From positions 930,001-994,000 of the forward strand of contig JASGHM010000002.1 in assembly GCA_047602365.1 (NCBI GenBank): DNA of 64,000 bases. The letters run 5' to 3'. Shown here piece after piece: positions 1-8,203 of the stretch. Each line of letters opens with the position of its first letter. Positions within the stretch are counted from its first letter, which is position 1. Made by a program: the position numbers and the translations under genes. Origin of the DNA: Piscinibacter sp047602365 (lineage in GTDB: Bacteria > Pseudomonadota > Gammaproteobacteria > Burkholderiales > Burkholderiaceae_C). Below the pieces are notes generated by a model. That model was not told where the DNA came from. It was given only the letters and a program-made list of their open reading frames with translations, and searched no databases.

Positions 1-104
1 CAGCGTGCGTTCAGCCACAGCCCGGCGCCCCAGCGCGCCAGCGCGCCGACCGCCGCACCGCCTGCCACGGCCAGCACCTGCACGGCGACGGCGGCGCCGC
101 TCAC
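1..104 (-). CDS. crcB: Fluoride ion channel CrcB, N-terminal fragment
   Basis: Only the first 34 codons lie in the window; the gene runs off the left edge. The visible peptide is a hydrophobic segment with the Gly-rich GGAAVGALARWG pattern that opens CrcB/Fluc proteins, small inner-membrane channels that export fluoride. The GTG start at 104 overlaps the moaE stop in a GTGA, so translation is probably coupled to moaE. Identification rests on a short stretch, so it is probable rather than certain. No fluoride riboswitch is visible, as expected for a gene inside an operon. Confidence 0.6.
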   Translation of the reverse strand, partial: MSGAAVAVQVLAVAGGAAVGALARWGAGLWLNAR

Positions 105-592
105 GCCGTCGGCCCGGCGTTGTTCGCGACGATGCCCCAGCGCGCCAGCGCCGCGTCGTCGCTGACCCGGGCGTCGACCCAGCGTGCGCCCTCGGGCGTG
201 GTCTCCTTCTTCCAGAACGGCGCCTGCGTCTTCAGGTAGTCCATCAGGAACTCGCAGGCCTGGAAGGCCGTGCCGCGGTGCGCCGAGGTCACGACCACCA
301 TCACGACCTGGTCGAGCGGCAGCAAGCGCCCGACGCGGTGGATGACCCGCGCGGCGCGGATGTCGAAGCGCTCGAAGGCCTCGTCGATCATCGCCTCGAT
401 GGCCTTCTCGGTCATGCCGGGGTAATGCTCGAGCTCCATCGCGCTGACGCCCTGGCCGTCGTTGCGGTCGCGCACCGTGCCGATGAAGCTGGCCACGGCG
501 CCGACGCCGGCGTCGGACGCACGCAGCGCCGCCACTTCGGCACCGAGGTCGAAGTCGGCAGTCTGGATCAGGACTCGCGGAAGGGCCGTCAT
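101..592 (-). CDS. moaE: Molybdopterin synthase catalytic subunit MoaE
   Basis: MoaE is the large subunit of molybdopterin synthase. With thiocarboxylated MoaD it puts the two dithiolene sulfurs on cyclic pyranopterin monophosphate to give molybdopterin in the cytoplasm. The 163-residue protein has the family motifs: MELEHYPGMTE near residue 52, HRVGRL near 85, SAHRG near 103, and KTQAPFWKKE at 121-130. Lys121 and Lys128 match the active-site lysines Lys119 and Lys126 of E. coli MoaE. The ATG at 592 follows the unknown secreted gene by 30 bases. Its partner moaD lies two genes upstream, with the unknown gene between them, an unusual interruption. Confidence 0.95.
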   Translation of the reverse strand: MTALPRVLIQTADFDLGAEVAALRASDAGVGAVASFIGTVRDRNDGQGVSAMELEHYPGMTEKAIEAMIDEAFERFDIRAARVIHRVGRLLPLDQVVMVVVTSAHRGTAFQACEFLMDYLKTQAPFWKKETTPEGARWVDARVSDDAALARWGIVANNAGPTA

Positions 593-622
593 GCGGCGGA
601 TTTTCGCACCGCCGCGGCCGCG

Positions 623-1645
623 TCACGAGGGGTTGCGGCGCGCTTTCAGCACCTGGCCGAAGGTCGCGAAGGTCGCGCGCGTGGCGGCCAGCACCTCGGC
701 CTCGTAGCGCTCAGGGTTGGCGTCGAGGCGGTACTCGGCCGCCGCACTGTTCGAACTGAGCAGGCCGAGCGCGCGATTCAGGCCGCCGCTGTTGTCCTTC
801 TGCTCACTGAGCTTCTCCATCGTCATCAGGTCGGGCGCGAGCATCAGGTGCTGGTCGAGCCGAACGCGCGCGGCCTCGCGTTCGCGGCGGAAGGCGAAGC
901 GCGTCACGTCGCGCGCCAGGCGCGGTGCCGGCGTGACCTTCACCGAGGCGCCGCCACTGAGGATGCCGCCCGACTTCTCGATGATGGCCAGCGGCACCGT
1001 CACGCGCACCTTCAGCAGGTGGGCGTCCAGCGCCTTGGCGATGCCCCACTCCGCCCAGCGCGCGCTGCCGGAGTTGCCGGCGAACAGGCTGCCGCCCGAA
1101 CGGTACTGCTCGCCGCGCGGATCGGGGTCCTTGTTCGACTGCATGAAGCTCTCCTCGTCGTCGCTGTCGAAGAGCACCGGCAGGCCACGCGGGCTGAAGG
1201 TCCAGCCACCATGGCCGCTGAACTTCTCGTCCTCGACCGGCGAGGGCTTGCCGGCCTCCTTCAGCTTCTGGAAGTCGGGCAAGGCCACCAGTTGCTCGTG
1301 CGGCACCACCTCCAGCCCGGCCGCCTGCGCGGTGCGCACCACCTCGTCGTAGAGCGTCTCGGTGATGCGCTGGTACTGCGCTGCCCCGGGGCCGTTGAGC
1401 CTGATCGACAGCTTGGCGCTCGCGCCGCCGCCGAAGCCGCCGGACACCGCGCTGCCGTCCTGGCGGTCCATGAACTGCACCACCAGCTGCGTGATGACGA
1501 CGCGCCGCACCGTGTCGATGGCGCGCGGGTTGTCCACCGCCACCTGGGCGGCGTCGAGCTTGTAGGCGGCGGGGCTCTGGGCGAAGCCGGCGCTGGCGGC
1601 AAGCGCCAGGCACAGCCCGGCGACGAAGGGGATCCGATAGGACAT
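623..1645 (-). CDS. Secreted protein of unknown function inside the moa operon
   Basis: I do not recognise this 340-residue protein. Residues 1-22 form a Sec signal peptide (short basic start, Leu/Ala core, likely cleavage after GFA-Q), so the mature protein should be periplasmic or outer-membrane associated. It has no membrane segment beyond the signal and no cysteines in the mature part. Visible features are a Gly-rich stretch near 68-76 (SGGFGGGAS), an acidic DSDDEESF near 160, and a charged Arg/Glu helix near 255-265. The ATG at 1645 has a good AGGAG site just upstream. It sits between moaD and moaE on the same strand. Its placement suggests co-transcription but does not show a role in cofactor synthesis. 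Confidence 0.8.
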   Translation of the reverse strand: MSYRIPFVAGLCLALAASAGFAQSPAAYKLDAAQVAVDNPRAIDTVRRVVITQLVVQFMDRQDGSAVSGGFGGGASAKLSIRLNGPGAAQYQRITETLYDEVVRTAQAAGLEVVPHEQLVALPDFQKLKEAGKPSPVEDEKFSGHGGWTFSPRGLPVLFDSDDEESFMQSNKDPDPRGEQYRSGGSLFAGNSGSARWAEWGIAKALDAHLLKVRVTVPLAIIEKSGGILSGGASVKVTPAPRLARDVTRFAFRREREAARVRLDQHLMLAPDLMTMEKLSEQKDNSGGLNRALGLLSSNSAAAEYRLDANPERYEAEVLAATRATFATFGQVLKARRNPS

Positions 1646-1727
1646 GCATTGACTCCTGGGGCAGCACCCACTGCGGGTGGCCTGCCGGAGTACGCAGCGA
1701 ATCGGCCGGAAACGGCTCGCGGGCGGC

Positions 1728-1979
1728 TCAGCCGCCGGTCACCGGCGGGAAGAAGGCCAGTTCGGCCCCGTCGACCAGCGTCGCCGACTCGTCGCACAGC
1801 GACTGGTTCAGCGCGCTGCGCAGCGCCCGCCCGCGGGCCAGCGCGGCCGCATGCGCACCGCCGCGGCCGATCAGCGCATCGCGTGCGGCGGCCACCGTGG
1901 CGCCGGCAGGCAGTTCGATCGCCTCGCCGGCACCGAGCGCCTCGCGGATGGAGGCGAAGTAGCGCACCTGGATCTTCAT
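1728..1979 (-). CDS. moaD: Molybdopterin synthase sulfur carrier MoaD
   Basis: MoaD is the small ubiquitin-like subunit of molybdopterin synthase; its C-terminal Gly-Gly is adenylated and thiocarboxylated to carry sulfur to MoaE. The 83-residue protein has the family length, an N-terminal beta strand MKIQVRYFASIRE, and ends in FFPPVTGG with the required Gly-Gly. The ATG start at 1979 overlaps the moeA stop as ATGA, so translation is probably coupled to moeA. It is followed by the unknown secreted gene before moaE. Confidence 0.95.
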   Translation of the reverse strand: MKIQVRYFASIREALGAGEAIELPAGATVAAARDALIGRGGAHAAALARGRALRSALNQSLCDESATLVDGAELAFFPPVTGG

Positions 1980-3229
1980 GACAGCAGTTCGGCGAAAGGC
2001 AGGAAGGCGACCATGTCGCCACGGGCGATCGTGCGGCTGGACGGGTTGTCGACCACGCCGTCGCCCCAGACGGCCGAAGTCAGCACGCCCGAACTCTGGT
2101 TCGGGAACAGGTCGAGCCCGCCCTGCGCATTGCGCCGCGCACGCAGGAACTCGCGGCGCTTGTCGGGTTTCGGCCAGTCGAAGTCGGCGCGCATCGGCGT
2201 GGCCTGCGGCGGCGTCGCGACGGCGCCCTGCAGCGCCAGCAGCGCCGGCCGCACCATCAGCAGGAAGGTGATGAAACTGGACACCGGGTTGCCCGGCAGG
2301 CCCATGAACCAGGCCTGGCCGCCGCCCTCGCGGCGCACCTCGCCGAAAGCCAGCGGCTTGCCCGGCTTGATCGCCATCTGCCAGTAGTCGACCCGGCCTT
2401 CGGCCTGCACCGCCGGGCGCAGGTGGTCTTCCTCGCCGACCGAGACGCCGCCCGAGGTGACGATCAGGTCGTTGCCCTGCGCCGCACGGCGCAGCGCCTC
2501 GCGGGTGGCGTCGAGACGGTCCGGCACGATGCCGAGGTCGTTGCACTCGCAGCCCAGCGCCTGGATCAAGCCGCGCAGCGTGAAGCGGTTGGAGTTGTAG
2601 ATCGCACCCGGCTTCAGCGGCTGGCCGGGCATCACCAGTTCGTCGCCGGTGGAGAACAGCGCCACGCGCGGGCGGCGCGACACCGTCAGCGTCGCCGCGC
2701 CCACCGAGGCCGCCAGGCCCAGCGCCTGCGGCGTCAGCCGCGTGCCGCGCGCCAGCACCTCGGCGCCGTGCATCACGTCCTCGCCGCGGCGGCGTATCCA
2801 CTGCCCCGGCGCCGGCACGATGCCGAAACGCACACCCTCGCCCTCGGGCTCGCACTGCTCCTGCGGTACCACCGCGTCGGCACCCGCCGGAATCTGCGCG
2901 CCGGTGAAGATGCGGGCCGCCGTGCCGGGCTGCAGCGGCTGGCCGACATGGCCGGCCGGGATGCGCTGGCTGACCGCCAGCAGCGTGCCGGCAACCGGCA
3001 CGTCGGCGCAGCGCAGCGCGTAGCCGTCCATCGAGGTGTTGTCGGCCGGCGGCACGTCGAGCGCCGAGCGCACGCCTTCGGCCAGCACACGGCCGAGGGC
3101 GTCGAAGCTGGAGACCGGCTCGGTCTCAGCCAGCGGGCGGATCGAACTCAGCAGCCGGGCCAGCGCTTCGTCCAGCGTCAGCATCGGCGGCCGCGCCGAA
3201 GGCGTCGTCGTAGGGGGGACGGTACTCAT
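1976..3229 (-). CDS. moeA: Molybdopterin molybdenumtransferase MoeA (copy 1)
   Basis: MoeA inserts molybdate into adenylated molybdopterin, releasing AMP and giving Mo-molybdopterin. The 417-residue protein shows the MoeA domains in order: DNTSMDGYALR near 63, TGAQIPAGADAVVPQE near 105-120, STGDELVMPG near 195, and GGVSVGEEDHLR near 255. An alternative start is the ATG at 3184 (MLTLDEALAR), which better matches where E. coli MoeA homology begins. Either start lies inside the end of mobB. Where E. coli MoeA and copy 2 read RDD after the NLG motif, this copy reads PDR, so the two copies may not be equivalent. A second moeA lies at 17129-18415. Confidence 0.93.
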   Translation of the reverse strand: MSTVPPTTTPSARPPMLTLDEALARLLSSIRPLAETEPVSSFDALGRVLAEGVRSALDVPPADNTSMDGYALRCADVPVAGTLLAVSQRIPAGHVGQPLQPGTAARIFTGAQIPAGADAVVPQEQCEPEGEGVRFGIVPAPGQWIRRRGEDVMHGAEVLARGTRLTPQALGLAASVGAATLTVSRRPRVALFSTGDELVMPGQPLKPGAIYNSNRFTLRGLIQALGCECNDLGIVPDRLDATREALRRAAQGNDLIVTSGGVSVGEEDHLRPAVQAEGRVDYWQMAIKPGKPLAFGEVRREGGGQAWFMGLPGNPVSSFITFLLMVRPALLALQGAVATPPQATPMRADFDWPKPDKRREFLRARRNAQGGLDLFPNQSSGVLTSAVWGDGVVDNPSSRTIARGDMVAFLPFAELLS

Positions 3230-3731
3230 AGCGGGCGGGGTCGGCGAGCAGGAAGGCGGTCACCGCGTCCGGATCGTTCAGATCCAGCAGCGGCAGGCCG
3301 GTCGGTTGCGGCAGCCGCTCCGGGCTGTCGGTCGCGATCGCGACGATGAAAGGGTCGTTCGGGTACTGCGCCGGCCTGCCGGCATCGGCTCGCCAGACCT
3401 CCAGCTTCAGCACGTCGGCATGCTTGAAGCCTTCGACCAGCACCCAGTCGACCTCGTACAGCTCGGCGATCAGCTGATGCACCGTCGGGTCGGCGCGCAG
3501 CTCGAACTCGCGGATCTTGGCCAGCCGACGGTCGGAGGCGATCAGCACCTCGAAGGCGCCGGCCTCGCGGTGGCGAAACGAGTCCTTGCCCGGGTGGTCG
3601 ATGTCGAAGTCGTGGTGGGCATGCTTGACCACCGAGACCCGCTGGCCGGCCAGCCGCAGCCGCGCGATGACCTGCTCGACCAGCGTGGTCTTGCCCGATC
3701 CCGAGTAGCCGCTGAAGCCGACGACCTTCAT
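3126..3731 (-). CDS. mobB: Molybdopterin-guanine dinucleotide biosynthesis adaptor MobB
   Basis: MobB is a small GTP-binding P-loop protein that assists MobA in forming the guanine dinucleotide form of the molybdenum cofactor. The Walker A motif GYSGSGKTTL is at residues 8-17, followed by VVKHAHHDFDIDHPGKDS with the conserved HHDF-D-PGKDS pattern and WVLVEGFKH near 136. The ATG at 3731 directly abuts the thrC stop (TGA-ATG). The last 20-35 codons overlap the start of moeA in another frame. The Ala/Asp-rich tail after about residue 180 is poorly conserved-looking and could reflect that overlap. Confidence 0.93.
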   Translation of the reverse strand: MKVVGFSGYSGSGKTTLVEQVIARLRLAGQRVSVVKHAHHDFDIDHPGKDSFRHREAGAFEVLIASDRRLAKIREFELRADPTVHQLIAELYEVDWVLVEGFKHADVLKLEVWRADAGRPAQYPNDPFIVAIATDSPERLPQPTGLPLLDLNDPDAVTAFLLADPARYEYRPPYDDAFGAAADADAGRSAGPAAEFDPPAG

Positions 3732-5138
3732 TCAGCCATTCTGGGCGATGAAATCCTTCACCGCCTGAACGTCCACCGGCATGACCTTGAACCGCTTGGG
3801 GAGTTGCTCGATGCCTTGCAGCGCCGCAGGACGCCCCGGCTCGCGCCCCAGCGCCTCGACGATGGTGGCCGAGAACTTCGCCGGCAGCGCGGTCTCGAGC
3901 ACGATCATCGGCACGCCGGCCTCCCGGTGTTCGCGCGCCACCTTCAGCCCGTCGGCAGTGTGGGTGTCGATGACGGTGCCGCAGCGCTGCGCGGCGTCGC
4001 GGATGGTCGCCAGGCGGTCGGCATGGCTGCTGCTGCCGGATACGAAGCCGTACTCGGCGATGCGCGCGAACTCGGCCGGGCTGATCGTGAAGGCGCCTGT
4101 CTTGCCGAGCTGATCGCCGAACAGCGCCTTGGTGCGCGCGGCATCGCGGCCCAGCAGGTCGAACACGAAACGCTCGAAGTTCGAGGCCTTGCTGATGTCC
4201 ATCGACGGGCTCGAGGTTTCGTAGGTCTCCGCGCCACCCCGCACGCGATAGGTGCCGGTGCGGAAGAACTCGTCGAGCACGTTGTTCTCGTTGGTGGCCA
4301 GCACCAGCCGGTGGATCGGCAGCCCCATCATGCGCGCGACGTGGCCGGCGCAGATGTTGCCGAAGTTGCCCGAGGGCACCGCGAAGCTGACCCGCTCGGC
4401 GTTGCTCTTCGTCGCCTGGAAGTAGCCGGCGAAGTAGTAGACCACCTGCGCCAGCAGGCGCGCCCAGTTGATCGAGTTGACGGTGCCGATCTTCCAGCGC
4501 CGCTTGAACTCGAGGTCGTTGGAGACCGCCTTGACGATGTCCTGGCAGTCGTCGAACACGCCCTCGACGGCGATGTTGTGGATGTTGGCGTCCTGCAGGC
4601 TGAACATCTGCGCCTGCTGGAACGGGCTCATGCGGCCGTGCGGGCTGAGCATGAAGACGTTGACGCCCTTCTTGCCGCGCATCGCGTACTCGGCCGCGCT
4701 GCCGGTGTCGCCCGAGGTGGCGCCGAGGATGTTCAGCGTCTGGCCGCGGCGCCCGAGCTCGTACTCGAACAGCGCGCCGAGCAGCTGCATCGCCATGTCC
4801 TTGAAGGCCAGCGTGGGGCCGTTGGACAGCGCCTCGAGGTACAGGCCGTCCTCGAGCTTCTTCAGCGGCGTGATCTCGCGCGTGCCGAACACCTGCTCGG
4901 TGTAGGTCTGCGTGACCAGGCGCTTCAGGTCGGCGGCGGGGACGTCGTCGATGTAGAGCGACAGGATCTCGAATGCCAGATCGGCATACGACAGGCCGCG
5001 CCAGCGCGCCAGCGTCGGCGCATCGACCTTCGGGTAGTGCGTCGGCAGGTAGAGGCCACCGTCCGGCGCCAGGCCCTCGAGCAGGATCTCGGAGAAGCCA
5101 CGCGGCGTCTGGTCGCCGCGCGTGCTGATGTACTTCAC
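3732..5138 (-). CDS. thrC: Threonine synthase
   Basis: Threonine synthase converts O-phosphohomoserine to threonine with pyridoxal phosphate, the last step of the pathway. The 468-residue protein begins MKYISTRGDQ, the usual start of the long (class II) form, and carries the PLP lysine Lys113 in SNGPTLAFKDMAMQL. The phosphate loop SGDTGSAAEYA is near 145. It starts with GTG at 5138, overlapping the hom stop as GTGA, so it should be translated together with hom. It follows hom and precedes mobB with no gap, which ties threonine and molybdenum-cofactor genes into one transcription unit. Confidence 0.97.
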   Translation of the reverse strand: MKYISTRGDQTPRGFSEILLEGLAPDGGLYLPTHYPKVDAPTLARWRGLSYADLAFEILSLYIDDVPAADLKRLVTQTYTEQVFGTREITPLKKLEDGLYLEALSNGPTLAFKDMAMQLLGALFEYELGRRGQTLNILGATSGDTGSAAEYAMRGKKGVNVFMLSPHGRMSPFQQAQMFSLQDANIHNIAVEGVFDDCQDIVKAVSNDLEFKRRWKIGTVNSINWARLLAQVVYYFAGYFQATKSNAERVSFAVPSGNFGNICAGHVARMMGLPIHRLVLATNENNVLDEFFRTGTYRVRGGAETYETSSPSMDISKASNFERFVFDLLGRDAARTKALFGDQLGKTGAFTISPAEFARIAEYGFVSGSSSHADRLATIRDAAQRCGTVIDTHTADGLKVAREHREAGVPMIVLETALPAKFSATIVEALGREPGRPAALQGIEQLPKRFKVMPVDVQAVKDFIAQNG

Positions 5139-6445
5139 TTCAGTTCTTCCTTGCGGATCTTCACGATCGGTGCCAGCACCGTCGGCAGCGCCTGCATCTG
5201 CGCCAGCGCCTTGTCCATCTCGCCTTCCAGCGTGTCGTGGGTCAGGATGATCAGGTCGGTCTGCGCCTCGCCTTCGGCGGATTCGCGCTGCAGCACCGCA
5301 TCGATCGAGATGCCGTGCTCGGCCAGGATGCCGGTGATGCGCGCCAGCACGCCGGCCTTGTCGGCCACCACCAGGCGCAGGTAGAACGAGGTCACCACGT
5401 CTGCCATGGGCAGGATCGGCGTGTCCTGCATCGAGCCCGGCTGGAAGGCCAGCGAGGGCACACGATGATCCGGGTCGGCGGTGTGCAGCCGGGTGATGTC
5501 GACCAGGTCGGCGATCACCGCCGACGCGGTCGGCTCGGCGCCGGCGCCCTTGCCGTAATACAGCGTGGTGCCGACCGCGTCGCCGTGCACGACGACGGCG
5601 TTCATCGCGCCCTCGACATTGGCGATCAGCCGCGTGGCCGGAATCAGCGTCGGGTGCACACGCAGCTCGATGCCCTTGTCACGGCGCTTGGTCACGCCGA
5701 GCAGCTTGATGCGGTAGCCGAGCTGCTCGGCGTAGCGGATGTCGGCCGCCTGCAGCCGGGTGATGCCTTCCACGTGCGCCTTGTCGAACTGCACCGGGAT
5801 GCCGAAGGCGATCGCGCTCATGATCGTCGCCTTGTGCGCGGCGTCGACGCCCTCGATGTCGAAGGTCGGGTCGGCCTCGGCATAGCCCAGGCGCTGCGCC
5901 TCCTTCAGCACGACGCCGAAGTCCAGGCCCTTGGCGCGCATCTCGGAGAGGATGAAGTTGGTCGTGCCGTTGATGATGCCGGCCACCCACTCGATGCGGT
6001 TGGCGGTCAGGCCCTCGCGCAGCGCCTTGATGATCGGGATGCCGCCGGCCACAGCCGCCTCGAAGGCGACGACCACGCCCTTCTCGCGCGCGGCGGCGAA
6101 GATCTCGGTGCCGTGCACCGCCAGCAGCGCCTTGTTGGCGGTGACGACATGCTTGCCGGCCGCGATGGCCTCGAGCACCAGCGTCCGGGCGATGCCGTAG
6201 CCGCCGATCAGCTCGACGACGATGTCGATGTCCTTGTTGCCGATCACCTGGCGCGCGTCGCTGACCACCTCGGCGGCGTCGCCGACGGTCTTGCGCGCGC
6301 GTTCGACGTCGAGGTCCGCCACCATGGTGATGCGGATCTCGCGGCCGGCGCGGCGCCGGATCTCTTCCTGGTTGCGTTGCAGGACGGCGAAGGTGCCGCC
6401 GCCGACGGTGCCGATGCCGAGCAGGCCGACTTGGATGGGTTTCAT
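5135..6445 (-). CDS. hom: Homoserine dehydrogenase with C-terminal ACT domain
   Basis: Homoserine dehydrogenase reduces aspartate semialdehyde to homoserine, the branch point to threonine and methionine. The 436-residue monofunctional enzyme has an N-terminal nucleotide-binding GLLGIGTVGGGT, a catalytic domain with the family pattern GYAEADPTFDIEGVDAAHK near 205, and a C-terminal ACT domain from about 350 that in this family senses threonine. I chose the ATG at 6445 because the protein then starts MKPIQVGLLGIG as homologues do. The open frame also runs on upstream into a shifted alaA frame; that extension is an artefact. The stop overlaps thrC. Confidence 0.97.
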   Translation of the reverse strand: MKPIQVGLLGIGTVGGGTFAVLQRNQEEIRRRAGREIRITMVADLDVERARKTVGDAAEVVSDARQVIGNKDIDIVVELIGGYGIARTLVLEAIAAGKHVVTANKALLAVHGTEIFAAAREKGVVVAFEAAVAGGIPIIKALREGLTANRIEWVAGIINGTTNFILSEMRAKGLDFGVVLKEAQRLGYAEADPTFDIEGVDAAHKATIMSAIAFGIPVQFDKAHVEGITRLQAADIRYAEQLGYRIKLLGVTKRRDKGIELRVHPTLIPATRLIANVEGAMNAVVVHGDAVGTTLYYGKGAGAEPTASAVIADLVDITRLHTADPDHRVPSLAFQPGSMQDTPILPMADVVTSFYLRLVVADKAGVLARITGILAEHGISIDAVLQRESAEGEAQTDLIILTHDTLEGEMDKALAQMQALPTVLAPIVKIRKEELK

Positions 6446-6453
6446 GTGAACTC

Positions 6454-7681
6454 TCAGTGCGAGTGCCGCTTGCGGTAGTGCTCGAGGAAGCGCGCGATGC
6501 GCCCGATCGCCTCGGCCAGGTCGTCGACGTTGGGCAGGAAGACGAGGCGGAAGTGGTCGGGCGTCGGCCAGTTGAAGCCGGTACCCTGCACGATCAGCAC
6601 CTTCTCCTCGGCCAGCAGTTCGTAGGCGAACTGCTGGTCGTCGGCGATCGGGTAGACCTTCGGGTCCAGCTTCGGGAACATGTACAGCGCCGCCTTCGGC
6701 TTGACGACGCTGACGCCCGGGATCTGCGTCAACAGCTCGTAGGCCAGGTCGCGCTGCTTGCACAGGCGCCCGCCCGGGGCGACCAGGTCCTTGATGCTCT
6801 GGTAGCCGCCCAGCGCGGTCTGGATGGCCAGCTGGCCCGGCGTGTTCGAGCACAGCCGCATCGAGGCCAGCATGTTCAGGCCCTCGATGTAGTCCTTGGC
6901 GTGCTTCTTCTCGCCCGACACCACCATCCAGCCGGCGCGGTAGCCGCAGGAGCGGTAGTTCTTCGACAGGCCGTTGAAGGTCAGGCACAGCACGTCCTCG
7001 GCCAGCGAGGCGATGCTGGTGTGCACGTTGCCGTCGAACAGCGTCTTGTCGTAGATCTCGTCGGCCAGGATGATCAGCTGGTGCTGGCGGGCCACCTCCA
7101 CGATGTCGCGCAGCACGCTCTCCGGATACAGCGCGCCGGTCGGGTTGTTCGGGTTGATGACGACGATGGCCTTGGTGTTGCTGGTCACCTTGGCGCTTGA
7201 TGTCGTCGATGTCGGGCAGCCAGTCGGACGATTCGTCGCACAGATAATGCACCGGCGTGCCGCCGGACAGTGCCACCGAGGCGGTGTACAGCGGGTAGTC
7301 CGGCGCCGGGATCAGCACCTCGTCGCCGCCGTTGAGCAGCGCGTTGAGGCTCATCGTGATCAGTTCGGAGGCGCCGTTGCCGAGGAAGACGTCGTCGACC
7401 GTCACGCCGCGGATGTGCTTCTCCTGCGTGTAGTGCACCACCGCCTTGCGCGGCGCGAACAGACCCTTGCTGTCGGTGTAGCCGGCGCTGTGCGGCATGT
7501 TGCGGATCATGTCCTGCACGATCTCGTCCGGCGGCTCGAGGCCGAACACCGCGAGGTTGCCGATGTTCAGCTTGATGATCTTCTGGCCCTCTTCCTCCAT
7601 CTGCCGTGCCTTGTCGAGCACGGGTCCGCGGATGTCGTAGCAGACGTTGGCCAACTTGCTCGACTTGGCGATGGGCTTCAA
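6454..7681 (-). CDS. alaA: Alanine-synthesising aminotransferase AlaA, frame broken near 7195
   Basis: This is a fold-type I PLP aminotransferase closely resembling E. coli AlaA, which makes alanine from pyruvate with glutamate as donor. The first frame covers residues 1-162 (KSSKLANVCYDIRGPVLDKA at the start, HYLCDESSDWLPDIDD at the end). The second frame covers the rest (INPNNPTGALYP, PLP lysine in FNGLSKNYR). They join only if one base is dropped or two are added at 7193-7196, where the text reads AAGCGCCAAG. The start is TTG at 7681, five bases after a strong AGGAG; its length then fits the family (about 408 residues). Either a sequence error or a real mutation; I favour error. Confidence 0.88.
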
Positions 7682-7727
7682 GGTGTCTCCTGGGGCAGTG
7701 CTGCGCTGCAAAACATAGAATTTAACC
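7682..7727. promoter_or_regulatory. Divergent promoter region, alaA / Mth938-domain gene
   Basis: This 46-base gap separates two divergent genes and must carry or overlap both promoters. On the plus strand TAGAAT at 7716-7721 resembles a -10 hexamer and ends only six bases before the ATG at 7728, which would give a leaderless or nearly leaderless mRNA. On the minus strand an AGGAG ribosome site (7687-7691) serves the TTG start of alaA. No convincing -35 boxes are visible. The assignment is by position and one hexamer only. Confidence 0.4.
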
Positions 7728-8109
7728 ATGAAGATGCAGGCAGACCGCCCGGAAGGCAGCAACGCGATCACCCGCCACGGCGCCGAGGGCGTGATCGTCA
7801 ACTGGCACCGAGCACCGCGCCAGCGTGATCGTGCCCTGGCAAGGCGGCGTGCAGCGCTGGCCGGTCGACGACTTCGAGTCGCTCGACGAGTCCAGCTTCG
7901 AGGCCGTGCTCGCGCTCGCACCCGAACTGGTCATCTTCGGCAGCGGCAGCCGCCTGCGTTTCCCCAGGCCGGCGATCCTGAAGGCGCTGATGGCCCGCCG
8001 CATCGGCATCGAGACCATGGACACGCCGGCCGCCTGCCGCACCTACAACGTGCTGCTGGCCGAAGGCCGCGCGGTGGTCGCGGCACTGCTATTCGAACGT
8101 GGGGGTTGA
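7728..8109 (+). CDS. Mth938-domain (DUF498) protein, frame broken near 7808
   Basis: This small protein belongs to the Mth938/DUF498 family, whose function is not well defined in bacteria; human relatives act in mitochondrial complex I assembly. The first frame gives MKMQADRPEGSNAIT and then fails. The second frame resumes with EHRASVIVPWQGGVQRWPV and runs to the typical end, including the signature GSGSRLRFPRP and AACRTYNVLLAEGR. One extra base or two missing bases at about 7806-7810 (CACCGAGCAC) would restore a protein of about 126 residues, the usual size. Family membership is clear from the second half. It may be read from a leaderless transcript. Confidence 0.8.
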
Positions 8110-8155
8110 GCTGCCGGCCTCGGGTGGCCGCACCGGGGCATGCTGACGCAAGCCT

Positions 8156-8161
8156 TATAAT
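8156..8161 (+). promoter_or_regulatory. Perfect -10 hexamer upstream of bcp
   Basis: TATAAT lies 43 bases before the bcp start in the 94-base gap after the Mth938-domain gene. No good -35 box is seen at the usual spacing (the region reads CCGGGG), so the promoter may depend on an activator or simply be weak. The position suggests bcp has its own start site. Confidence 0.5.
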
Positions 8162-8203
8162 TCGAGGATACGCCCGCAGGGCGCAAACGAGCAGCATAAC
8201 TCC

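Noticed and set aside
1..104. Fluoride riboswitch for crcB
   Set aside because: The start overlaps moaE, so there is no separate leader that could fold as a riboswitch.
3036..5384. A 782-codon plus-strand frame opposite mobB and thrC
   Set aside because: Antisense shadow with His/Arg/Gln-rich composition and no family motif; thrC and mobB are intact on the other strand.
5135..7921. A 928-codon frame suggesting an aminotransferase-homoserine dehydrogenase fusion
   Set aside because: The middle third is the wrong frame of alaA; the correct alaA second half is in another frame. The fusion arises only from the break near 7195.
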